Shown one piece after another: positions 7,526 through 15,600 of a stretch of DNA of 64,000 bases. This stretch comes from CALKJP01 sp046299555 (GTDB taxonomy: Bacteria > Bacteroidota > Bacteroidia > JACCXN01), in contig JBKBHS010000001.1 of NCBI GenBank assembly GCA_046299555.1, positions 124,001-188,000 on the forward strand, read 5' to 3'. The notes under the pieces were generated by a model that saw only the letters and a list, made by a program, of their open reading frames with translations, did no database searches and was not told the origin of the DNA. Both the position numbers and the translations under genes were made by a program. Numbering within the stretch: position 1 is the stretch's first letter; every line of letters starts with the position of its first letter.

Positions 7526-8546
7526 AGTTTCAGCTATAAGGCAATGGGAATACTTTAACACTTGGTTGATTTATTTGCCGTTATTTCCCATTGGACTCTA
7601 TTTTTCTTTAAAAAACAGGCATTTTTTCTTTTTTGAAAAAACTAATCCGGCTATCAAATTTGGTGGTATGGCAATGCAATCAAAAATAGATATTTATAAT
7701 CTTTTGCCTGCTGACAGCATCCCTAAAACGCTATTTATATCCAAAGAAGCCGCCAAGAACTTTGATGTTAGCCAAATAAAAAATTATCCTATTGTAGTAA
7801 AGCCCAATGAAGGATTAAAGGGCTTGGGCGTTACTTTTATTCATTCTGCCAGTGAGTTGTCAAACTACCTTCAAAACACACACTTAGACATCATTTTACA
7901 AGAAAAAATTACGGGTAATACAGAACTTGGTGTTTTTTATTGCAGATATCCCAATCAAGAAAATGGTTTTATTACCGGAATTACACAAAAAAAGTATATG
8001 AACGTTATAGGCGATGGTATCTCAACCGTCCGTCAGTTGGCAAAACAAAACAACCGAATAAACAGACAACTAAAATCATTAGAAAAAATTTGTGTCAAAA
8101 CCCTTGACTCTATTCCTGAAAAAGGTAAGGTAGTAGAAATATTGCCCATCGGAAGCCACACTCGAGGGGCGGAGTTTATCAATGTAACAGACAAATACAA
8201 AGAAGCAATTTATCCGCTTATAAATAACATTGCGAGCAAAATTGAAGGGTTCTATTACGGGAGATTTGATATAATTTGTAACATAGATGAAGCCACTCAA
8301 AAAATTATCGATTTCAAAATCATAGAACTCAATGGTGCTATGAGCGAGCCTATTCATATCTACGACCCCAAAAATTCTCTTTTTTATGCTTGGCGACAAA
8401 TCGTTAAACATTGGGAAATAATGTCAAAAATTGCTTATCTAAACAAAGACCAAAAAATGAAAAGCGTAGGATTTTTAAATGGCTTAAAGTTAATCGCTCA
8501 AAACCTGAAATTAGAAAGCAAATTAAAAAATGAACTATATGGGTGA
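7503..8546 (+). CDS. ATP-grasp ligase-like protein with N-terminal membrane segment
   Basis: A 347-residue protein with a hydrophobic segment at about 19-36, then an ATP-grasp fold: P-I-V-V-K-P-N-E-G-L-K-G-L-G-V (ATP-binding Lys and Gly-rich loop), I-L-Q-E-K-I-T-G, G-R-F-D-I-I, and the metal-binding I-I-E-L-N-G. Such proteins are often labelled D-Ala-D-Ala ligase, but the membrane segment and the small accessory context argue against the housekeeping Ddl. The substrate is unknown; it would join an acid to an amine or thiol at the expense of ATP. It overlaps the NRDE gene by 23 bp, and its stop codon lies inside promoter motif C. Confidence 0.75.
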   Translation: MRSWFHNKVSAIRQWEYFNTWLIYLPLFPIGLYFSLKNRHFFFFEKTNPAIKFGGMAMQSKIDIYNLLPADSIPKTLFISKEAAKNFDVSQIKNYPIVVKPNEGLKGLGVTFIHSASELSNYLQNTHLDIILQEKITGNTELGVFYCRYPNQENGFITGITQKKYMNVIGDGISTVRQLAKQNNRINRQLKSLEKICVKTLDSIPEKGKVVEILPIGSHTRGAEFINVTDKYKEAIYPLINNIASKIEGFYYGRFDIICNIDEATQKIIDFKIIELNGAMSEPIHIYDPKNSLFYAWRQIVKHWEIMSKIAYLNKDQKMKSVGFLNGLKLIAQNLKLESKLKNELYG

Positions 8547-8569
8547 TTATTTCTGAAAAATGGAATAAA
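8540..8569 (+). promoter_or_regulatory. Putative ECF promoter C (ahead of OsmC)
   Basis: TGGGTGA (8540-8546, covering the ATP-grasp stop), 12 bp, then AATGGAATAAA (8559-8569). It differs from promoters A and B only by T-to-A at positions 2 and 6 of the second block, and the 12-bp gap is the same. The OsmC start lies 27 bp downstream. Confidence 0.5.
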
Positions 8570-8596
8570 GTAACATCAATCATTAAATTTTCAAGT

Positions 8597-9031
8597 ATGG
8601 CAACCGTAATCAAAATAAAAAATTTACCCGAAGGGTATCAAAGCATTATCACCAATGGCAAACATACAATAATTGGTGATGAACCCATCAAAAGCAAAGG
8701 GACAGATTTAGGGTTAAGTCCTTCTGAATTGGTGTTGAGTGGTTTGGCAATGTGTAAAGTAGCAACGGTTCGGTATATAGCCCGACAAAAAGGTTGGGAA
8801 ATAGACGAAGTAAGAGCAGAACTTTCACAAGAAGTAGAACGACAGCCTGATGGTTTGAAAACCAATGTAAAAGTTGGAATTCATATTGAAGGCAATATCA
8901 CTCAAGAGCAAAAAGACGAACTACTCAAACAAGCGAATGCTTGTTATATCCACCGTCAGATAATGGGTGAATGGAATATTGAACACGCCACAGAGCTGGC
9001 AGAACTTAATTTACAAACTTTAAACATTTAA
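8597..9031 (+). CDS. OsmC/Ohr-family peroxide-detoxifying protein
   Basis: A 144-residue cytoplasmic protein of the OsmC superfamily. The two redox cysteines are present: C53 in G-L-A-M-C-K-V-A-T-V-R and C116 in A-N-A-C-Y-I-H. Family members reduce organic hydroperoxides with thiols. ATG 8597 is chosen over the GTG at 8543 because it gives the normal family start (M-A-T-V-I-K-I-K) and places promoter C upstream. It is followed 4 bp later by the Met-rich membrane protein. Confidence 0.88.
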   Translation: MATVIKIKNLPEGYQSIITNGKHTIIGDEPIKSKGTDLGLSPSELVLSGLAMCKVATVRYIARQKGWEIDEVRAELSQEVERQPDGLKTNVKVGIHIEGNITQEQKDELLKQANACYIHRQIMGEWNIEHATELAELNLQTLNI

Positions 9032-9035
9032 TATT

Positions 9036-9491
9036 ATGAACACGAAAATTCAAAAATCAATTTTAGCGGGTATTATTGGCACAGCCATAATGACCGTAGT
9101 AATGATGGTTGCACCAATGATGGGAATGCCTAAAATGTCGCCACCAGAAATGCTTTCAGGCATGTTAGGAATGCCCGTTTTTGTGGGTTGGATAATGCAC
9201 TTTATGATAGGTGTTATGTTTGCCCTTGCATACACTTACTTGTGCATTTTCAAACACAAAATAAACAATGTATGGGCAAAAGGGGCAGTATTCGGAATTA
9301 TTGCCTTTATCTTTGCCCAAATTATGATGGGTATAATGGGTGCAATGATGCCAATGCCAAAAATGGAAGGCTCAATGATGCTGACAATGATAGGGAGTTT
9401 AAAGGGACACATCATTTTTGGAATGGCAGTTGCTAAAACCGTTGGAAACGCTTACTGTTCGGACAAATCTTGTGCGACAAAAAATGCTTAA
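9036..9491 (+). CDS. Met-rich four-helix membrane protein (DUF6789-like)
   Basis: A 151-residue integral membrane protein with about four helices (near 10-28, 46-66, 80-104 and 120-136). It is strikingly rich in methionine: clusters such as M-M-G-M-P-K-M and M-M-P-M-P-K-M, and two C-terminal cysteines in C-S-D-K-S-C. It resembles the family I know as DUF6789, found in many bacteria without an assigned function. Methionine clusters in membranes often bind Cu(I) or scavenge oxidants, but this is only a suggestion here. It is co-transcribed with OsmC. Confidence 0.7.
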   Translation: MNTKIQKSILAGIIGTAIMTVVMMVAPMMGMPKMSPPEMLSGMLGMPVFVGWIMHFMIGVMFALAYTYLCIFKHKINNVWAKGAVFGIIAFIFAQIMMGIMGAMMPMPKMEGSMMLTMIGSLKGHIIFGMAVAKTVGNAYCSDKSCATKNA

Positions 9492-9493
9492 AA

Positions 9494-9613
9494 ATGGAAT
9501 GCAAAACAGACAACTGCAAACGAGTTGCACCAAAATTCAGATTGACTTGGTGCAACATAAAAACCATTTTGATGTTCGGACTTGCAATCTACTTTTGGCT
9601 GACGAACAAATAA
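9494..9613 (+). CDS. 39-residue Cys-containing single-pass membrane peptide
   Basis: ATG 9494, 2 bp after the preceding stop, opens a 39-codon frame ending TAA at 9611-9613. It begins M-E-C-K-T-D-N-C-K-R, has a basic/aromatic stretch with a third Cys (L-T-W-C-N), then a hydrophobic segment of about 14 residues (I-L-M-F-G-L-A-I-Y-F-W-L) and a short polar tail. The tight spacing, membrane segment and C-x4-C pair resembling the C-S-D-K-S-C tail of the neighbour make it a credible small gene at the end of the promoter C operon. No family is recognised. Confidence 0.55.
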   Translation: MECKTDNCKRVAPKFRLTWCNIKTILMFGLAIYFWLTNK

Positions 9614-9620
9614 AAACTGC

Positions 9621-9751
9621 CTGTAACAAGGGTTTGGTAAAAGTGGGGAGACAGTGCTTAAATCAACATTTGTGCTTATATTTGGCATTGGTGTTGAATT
9701 GAGCATTTGTGCTTTTAAGCCCCACTTTCGCCAAGCCCTGAACCGTTATCA
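9621..9751. repeat. attC-like imperfect palindrome (131 bp)
   Basis: Outer TAAC (9624-9627) pairs with GTTA (9745-9748), with an asymmetric 2/6-nt spacer. Inner 19-nt arms at 9630-9648 and 9720-9738 then pair at 18 of 19 positions, including two G-T pairs. The loop is about 71 nt. This is the layout of an integron cassette attC site (R and L boxes, TAAC/GTTA core), and the length lies in the attC range. It sits directly after the last accessory gene. No integrase is in view, so the identity is an inference from structure. Confidence 0.45.
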
Positions 9752-9786
9752 AAAAATCCGCTTTGCGGAAAATATAAAAGACGTTT

Positions 9787-9842
9787 ACAAACAGAAAAAA
9801 CGTTTTGGCGGAGTTTACGCAGCCAACATTTTTTCTGTTTGT
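9787..9842. repeat. 18-bp inverted repeat with 20-bp spacer
   Basis: Left arm 9787-9804 (ACAAACAGAAAAAACGTT) and right arm 9825-9842 pair at 17 of 18 positions, and an inner GGC/GCC (9807-9809 with 9822-9824) extends the stem. No U-run follows, so it is not a standard terminator. It may be part of the same recombination element as the attC-like site. Confidence 0.5.
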
Positions 9843-9870
9843 GGTTGTTAATGGAGCTTGATAAAAAGCC

Positions 9871-9903
9871 AAAGGGGCTGCTCAAATGAGCAACCCCTTT
9901 TTT
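9871..9903 (+). terminator. Rho-independent terminator of the accessory block
   Basis: AAAGGGGCTGCTC, loop AAAT, then GAGCAACCCC and a run of six T. A strong GC-rich stem with one G-T pair, correctly oriented for rightward transcripts. Confidence 0.75.
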
Positions 9904-9914
9904 GGCCCCTATGA

Positions 9915-9945
9915 AAAATTGCTACACCTCTAATGTAGCAATTTT
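9915..9945 (-). terminator. Terminator of the OmpA-ended surface operon
   Basis: A perfect 12-bp stem (AAAATTGCTACA with TGTAGCAATTTT) and a 7-nt loop. On the minus strand it ends in a run of five T, 12 bp after the OmpA-family stop codon. Confidence 0.75.
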
Positions 9946-9956
9946 ACCATAAAAAA

Positions 9957-11519
9957 TTATTTTGAAATAATTTTAAATTCTACGCGTCTATTTTCTTGTC
10001 TCCCTTCTTCAGTGTCGTTCGATGCAATAGGTTGCGTTTTACCATATCCTTTATAGGTTAATCGTTCTTTAGAAATACCGTTTTGCACTAAATATTCTAC
10101 CACAGCTTTAGCTCTGTTTTCGGATAATCGTTGATTAAATTCATCAGACGAAACATTATCTGTATGCCCTGAAATTTCTACTTTGATATTGGCATTTTCT
10201 TCTAGTACTCTTTTTAATTTATTTAATTCACTGATTGATTCAGGTCGTAATGTTGATTTACCAAAATCAAAGAATATATTGCGTAATACAACCTTTGTTC
10301 CAACATCGGCTTTGTTGAGAAAAATATTTTTTCTAACTTCTTTATAGGATGCCGTGTCTGACAGAGTAAAATTTTCGGAATGAAATAAGTATCCGGGAGC
10401 ACTCACATTTATTCCATAATTTTTTCCGGATGGTAGCGAAACAAGATATTTACCTGATTCGCTATTAGAGGTAAATGTAGCTATTACTTCATTTTTTTCA
10501 TTGTCGATAATTTCTATTTTAGCTTCAAGTGCTTGTTTGGTTTGAGCATCTTTAACAGTGCCCTTTAAAATAGTAAGCAAAGGTTGTAAATCAGCTTCTT
10601 TTTTAAGCGGAATAAAATTTATTTCATAGATATTTTGATTTCCTCCATCTTTTGCTGAAGAATAATAAGCCTTTTTACCACTTGCATCTAAAACAAAAAA
10701 TACATCATCGCCTTCCGTATTTATTGGAGCACCTAAATTTTGAGGTTTCGACCATTTTGTGCCATCAAATGTTGATTTAAAAACATCGTAACCACCCATG
10801 GATTTATGCCCCTTTGAAGAAAAATATAAAGTTTTTCCATCCGGGTGTATATAAACAGCTTCTTCGTCTTGCATGGTATTGATGGTTTTTCCAAGATTTT
10901 CTGCCGGCCCCCATTTATTATCTTTTCCTAAGGTTGATTTCCAAATATCTCTCCCTCCAATACCACCTTTTCGCTCACTAACAAAATAAATTGTTTTACC
11001 ATCAGGAGAAATACTGGCTGAAGATTCATGAAAATCAGAATTAATTTCTTTGCCTAACGAAACGGCATCAGTCCATTTTTTTCCTTTTAAGGTGGTTTCG
11101 AAAATATCACCTTGTTTTATATCAAATCCTTGATAAATGAGTAAACGCTGACCATCATTCGAAATAGCAATATTTGATACATTTATATTGGGTAAATTGA
11201 TGTTTTCAGGTAAAGGCTCGGCTATTGACCATTTTTTAGATTCAGCATCGTAAGTGGAAACATAAATTCTTTCATAACCTTTTTGATTTTTCTTCTTTTC
11301 TTTATCGGTATAAGGACGCGTTGAAGTAAAAAACATTTGAGAACCATCGGCAGTTATAACCGGTGCAAAATCATCGAAATCGCTATTAATGGCATTATCA
11401 AGCTTAATTATTTCAACTTTAACAGAATCGTTTTCTGTGTTATTTTTATTATTCGTTTTTGCTTGAGCAAATATGAAGTTAAAACTGATGCTAAGAATTA
11501 TTAATGTTACAACACGCAT
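9957..11519 (-). CDS. OmpA-family protein with PD40 propeller and carboxypeptidase-regulatory-like domain
   Basis: A 520-residue exported protein: signal peptide about 1-19 (ending F-A-Q), PD40/WD40-like propeller repeats at about 45-300 (recurring S-x-D-G-x-x-I/L-Y-F-x-S), a carboxypeptidase-regulatory-like beta domain at about 315-400, and an OmpA C-terminal peptidoglycan-binding domain at about 412-518 (F-F-D-F-G-K-S-T-L, S-G-H-T-D-N, L-S-E-N-R-A, N-R-R-V-E-F). This is the architecture of the T9SS-associated PorE-like proteins that tie outer-membrane complexes to the cell wall. It is the last gene of the adhesin-adhesin-PorP-OmpA operon, 21 bp after the PorP/SprF gene. Confidence 0.9.
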   Translation of the reverse strand: MRVVTLIILSISFNFIFAQAKTNNKNNTENDSVKVEIIKLDNAINSDFDDFAPVITADGSQMFFTSTRPYTDKEKKKNQKGYERIYVSTYDAESKKWSIAEPLPENINLPNINVSNIAISNDGQRLLIYQGFDIKQGDIFETTLKGKKWTDAVSLGKEINSDFHESSASISPDGKTIYFVSERKGGIGGRDIWKSTLGKDNKWGPAENLGKTINTMQDEEAVYIHPDGKTLYFSSKGHKSMGGYDVFKSTFDGTKWSKPQNLGAPINTEGDDVFFVLDASGKKAYYSSAKDGGNQNIYEINFIPLKKEADLQPLLTILKGTVKDAQTKQALEAKIEIIDNEKNEVIATFTSNSESGKYLVSLPSGKNYGINVSAPGYLFHSENFTLSDTASYKEVRKNIFLNKADVGTKVVLRNIFFDFGKSTLRPESISELNKLKRVLEENANIKVEISGHTDNVSSDEFNQRLSENRAKAVVEYLVQNGISKERLTYKGYGKTQPIASNDTEEGRQENRRVEFKIISK

Positions 11520-11540
11520 TTTTAATACAAATTAGAGTAA

Positions 11541-12584
11541 TTAAATTCTTGAACGAGAACCTCCACCAAAAGGCGAAGGGCTTGCAAATCGAATAAATAT
11601 TTCAAATCCTCCTTTGCGTTTTGAAACTTCTGCTAAACTCGATGTATTTAAGTCGTATGCAATACCTAATGCATAGTTTTGCCACTCAAACATACCTTTT
11701 ACAATAACAGCATCTCTGTTTCGATAAAATACTCCGGCAGATACCGCTGATGCGTCTTTAAGATTGGTAAATTTAGAAGCTTCACTGGTCATATATTTTA
11801 CATAAGATCCCAATAAAATTTCCTGTGAAGTACCCTGGCGGTTATAATAGATTCCCGGCATAGCAGATAAGCGTGTATTTCCTATTCCTATGATACCATT
11901 TGCAAATGCTGATATGCGCATATATAATTTTTCAGTAGGGGCATCAATAAACGAATATTTAGGTTGATTTAAATGATATGCGGCAATACCTGCATTAATT
12001 TGCATTTGATCATTTCCCGTCATATATCGTTCGCTCTTTTTATAGGTATATAATACACCTAATCCTGCATCAATATGTCCAAAATTTTGTGAGTTAAAAT
12101 TTTCTCCACTTGGCAATGCACTATTGTATTGCAATCCATCGTACTGGCTTGCCCATTTTCCGGCAGCGGGATTTATCCCTCTTTGTCCAAAACCGCCATA
12201 CAAAGCCCCTCCAATAGTGCTGTTATCATCAATTAATAAATGATATGCGGCTACCAAAGAACCAAAGGTAGTTGTCATTTTAACATCACCGGCTTGGTCG
12301 TTAAAAAAGTTTATACCTCCCGCAAAATATCCTTTTTTACCTCTTTTTCTGTTAAAACGCATATCGTATGATGCACCCATTGTTTTATATGGAACAGCCA
12401 CACTTTGCCATTGACTTTTGTAATTAATAATAGCCTGCATATCAAAATTAGCACCAGCCAATGCAGGATTTAAGTTAAGAGGCGAAAAAGGCATTTGAGA
12501 AAAGTGAATATCTTGTGCCGATACACTTTCAATGGATATAATAGCAATTAATGCTACTGCTCCTTTAATCAACTTATTTTTCAT
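11541..12584 (-). CDS. PorP/SprF family type IX secretion outer-membrane protein
   Basis: About 347 residues from the ATG at 12584, which starts the signal peptide directly (M-K-N-K-L-I-K-G, ending V-S-A-Q); an in-frame ATG at 12605 would add seven residues. After cleavage comes D-I-H-F-S-Q-M-P-F-S-P-L-N-L-N-P-A-L-A-G-A, the PorP/SprF hallmark. The remainder looks like an outer-membrane barrel. It follows two giant CHU_C adhesins and precedes the OmpA/PD40 protein, so it probably presents these adhesins at the surface. Confidence 0.9.
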   Translation of the reverse strand: MKNKLIKGAVALIAIISIESVSAQDIHFSQMPFSPLNLNPALAGANFDMQAIINYKSQWQSVAVPYKTMGASYDMRFNRKRGKKGYFAGGINFFNDQAGDVKMTTTFGSLVAAYHLLIDDNSTIGGALYGGFGQRGINPAAGKWASQYDGLQYNSALPSGENFNSQNFGHIDAGLGVLYTYKKSERYMTGNDQMQINAGIAAYHLNQPKYSFIDAPTEKLYMRISAFANGIIGIGNTRLSAMPGIYYNRQGTSQEILLGSYVKYMTSEASKFTNLKDASAVSAGVFYRNRDAVIVKGMFEWQNYALGIAYDLNTSSLAEVSKRKGGFEIFIRFASPSPFGGGSRSRI

Positions 12585-12606
12585 AGGATTTATAATTAAG
12601 TTCATA

Positions 12607-15600
12607 TTATCTGGTTATGGTAAAATTTCCTTGTTGTTCTACAATATCACCGTTAAACAAAACTGCCCGCAATTTATAAACATAAACTCCGGTATTCATA
12701 GGTTTACCTTTGTAGGTTCCATCCCAACATGCTTTTGGGTCGGTGGTTTCAAATAATTTTTCTCCCCATCTGCTATAAACAGCCCATTCAATTGCTCCAA
12801 TACAATTACCTAAAACACATTGCACATCATTTAAGCCATCGTTATTAGGTGAAAATATGGTTGGGAAAAATACTTCTCCACATTTAATATCTACCGTAAT
12901 TAAAATACTATCTGTTCCACTACAACCGCTTCCATCAGTTACAGTAACATAATAAACCGTTGTAACATTTGGAGATGCAAATGGATTAGGGCAATTGTTA
13001 CAACTTAATCCTAATGAAGGCGACCATGAATAAGTATAATTTGATTGTCCGCTTGCAATAAGCTGAACTGAATCTCCCTGAATAATAGTTGCAGTAGTTG
13101 GAGAAATATCAATATTTAAACTTCCTGTTACAGGTACGGTTACAGAACCTGTATAGGTACAATTATTTGCATCGGTTATAGTAACCGTATAAACTCCGCC
13201 CGTAAGATTTGAGATACTTGAATTGGTGCTTCCTCCGGGTGACCAAGAATAGGTATATGGAGCCGTTCCGCCTGATGCATTTAGCGTAATACTTCCATCG
13301 TTAGTTGCGCAATTAGCTGGCGTAGTTGTAGCATTTGGAACAATAGGATTAGGTTGACTTATAGTAAATGTTTGAACAGAAACACAACCTAAACTATCTG
13401 TTACTGTAACGGTATAAGTTCCTGCACTTAAGTTATTAGCCGTTGAAGCATTTCCTCCTGTAGGCGACCACAGATAGGAATAAGGAGGATTTGCTCCTGA
13501 TGCACTTACAGTTATACTTCCATCAGAGCCCCCATTACAAGAAACATTATTCTGTGTTACAACATTAATTGTTGGTCCACCTATAGTTGTAATGATAACG
13601 TTTGCTGTATCTTGACAACCATTTTGATCGGTAACAGTTACTACATATGTACCTGCAGCTAAACCGGTAGCTGAAGCTGCACTTCCTCCGCTTGGTGACC
13701 ATGAATAGGTGTAGGTACCGGTTCCACCCGTTACAGAAATACTTGCAGCTCCGTTACTAACCCCACAATTGGCAGGTGTAACAGAGTTAGTTGTGGCTAC
13801 CAATGCAGCAGGTTCGGTTATATTAAATGTTTGTGTAGCAGAACATCCTGCATTATCAGTAACGGTAACGGTATAAGTTCCTGCCGATAAACCGGAAGCT
13901 GATGCAGCATTTCCTCCGAATGGTGACCATGAATAAGTGTAAGGAGCAGTTCCTCCTGAAACAGTAACAGATGCTGTACCATTAGAAAGCCCAAAACAAG
14001 TAACATTGGTTTGTTGTGGGTTGGATATTACAGGACCATTGAGGGTAGATATATTCACCATTGCAGTATCTTGGCAACCGTTATTATCTGTAACTGTAAC
14101 TGTGTATGTACCTACTCCTAAACCACTGGCCGTAGCGGCATTTCCTCCACTTGGCGACCATGAGTAGGTATATGGAGCAGTACCTCCACTTACACTTACT
14201 GTTGCACTACCGGTATTTGCCGTACACGATGTATTATTGAAAGTATTTATTACCGCATTAACAGCCGATGAAGGTTGAGTAATTACCACAGTTGCGGAGT
14301 CTGTACAATTTCCGCTATGTGTAACATATACCGTGTATGTACCTGCTGATAATGAATTTTGCGTAGCTCCCGATAAATTCCCGGGTTGCCAGGTATAAGT
14401 ATAAGGCGCTGTGCCTCCTGTTACTGATACCGTTGCAGAACCATTATTTCCTCCAAAACAACTAACATGATTATTTACGGTTGTATTAATTGTTATGGTT
14501 GGGCATGTTTGAGGTGAACATGAAGGGATACCGCTTAAGCTATTAATTACGATTGAATCGCCATTGGCACTAACTACTTTTATGGGGAAATTTGAGGTTG
14601 GAGTTACAGTTGCTCCTGTTGCGAATTGAACATATCCGGCAGGTACGACACAGTTAGAAACAGGAATTGCACCGTTTAAACATTGATTTAATGGAAAACC
14701 AACCCATGTATAAGACGGATTACAAGCTAAACATTGAGTTTGATTGGTAATAGGGGTAGAACTTCCATTTTGCCATTGATACCAGGTATAAGGAGCCGTA
14801 CCTCCCGAAACTGTTAATTGACCATTTGTTTCTTGACATAAACTTAAAGGAGTACAATTATAAACAGTAATTTGAATAGAATCGCTACCACAAGCAAGTG
14901 TATATACAATAGTGTGTGTACCTACTCCAGCAGCAGCAGGGTTAAAATTTCCCGTTGGCGAAACTCCCGGCCCGCTAAAAGTTCCTCCTGATTGTATTGG
15001 ATTTAAGTTAAAAGGTGCTGTAGTTGTACATACAGGACCAACCGGACAAATCGTAGCATCGCAACAGGTAAGTGGCACTGTTGTACAAGCACTTGCTGCA
15101 ATAGAAACTATATATCCTGTTCTGGAACTTGAATTAGAATTTCCGGTTGCGCCACAAGCAATAACTTCACCGTTAGTATTAACATGTACATCGTAAACAT
15201 TAAATGAAGTTGGATACGAAGCTAATTGTGTTAAGTTTTGATCAAATTTTACAACGGCATTGGTAGAACCCACATAAATATTTCCGCAATTATCAATATC
15301 TATTCCGCTACATCCCACTTGATTTCTTCCGAATGAAGAAACAAAGGAGCCTCCCGGAATATTAACTGAAGCTATCAATGTTCCATTTATGAAATTTCGC
15401 TTATGTAACTGATTTCCTCTGTGTATATAGACAAAACCATTATAATATCTCACTGCCATAATTCCCGAATTATTATAACGGTAGTTTTCACATTTATATT
15501 CTAAGGCATAGTTATGAGGGAATTTTACATTGCTTCCTCCTGATGTATTGCAAGATGTTAAATTTTGATGAATATATCCTAATGTATCGTGAGTTAAGTA

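Larger units (their letters stand above)
9614..9956. other. 343-bp intergenic region at the right end of the accessory block
   Basis: It holds the attC-like palindrome (9621-9751), a small CCGC/GCGG hairpin (9757-9769), an 18-bp inverted repeat (9787-9842) and two terminator hairpins (9871-9903 and 9915-9945). Overlapping ORFs in several frames here have no protein character and were not called. This non-coding segment separates the rightward accessory genes from the leftward surface operon. Confidence 0.6.

Noticed and set aside
7503..8546. Housekeeping D-alanine-D-alanine ligase
   Set aside because: The ATP-grasp core is present, but the N-terminal membrane segment, lack of cell-wall neighbours and overlap with the NRDE gene do not fit Ddl.
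9418..9872. Several overlapping frames of 65-94 codons on both strands
   Set aside because: They cross the attC-like palindrome and inverted repeats, overlap each other and lack protein character; only the 39-codon frame at 9494 was kept.
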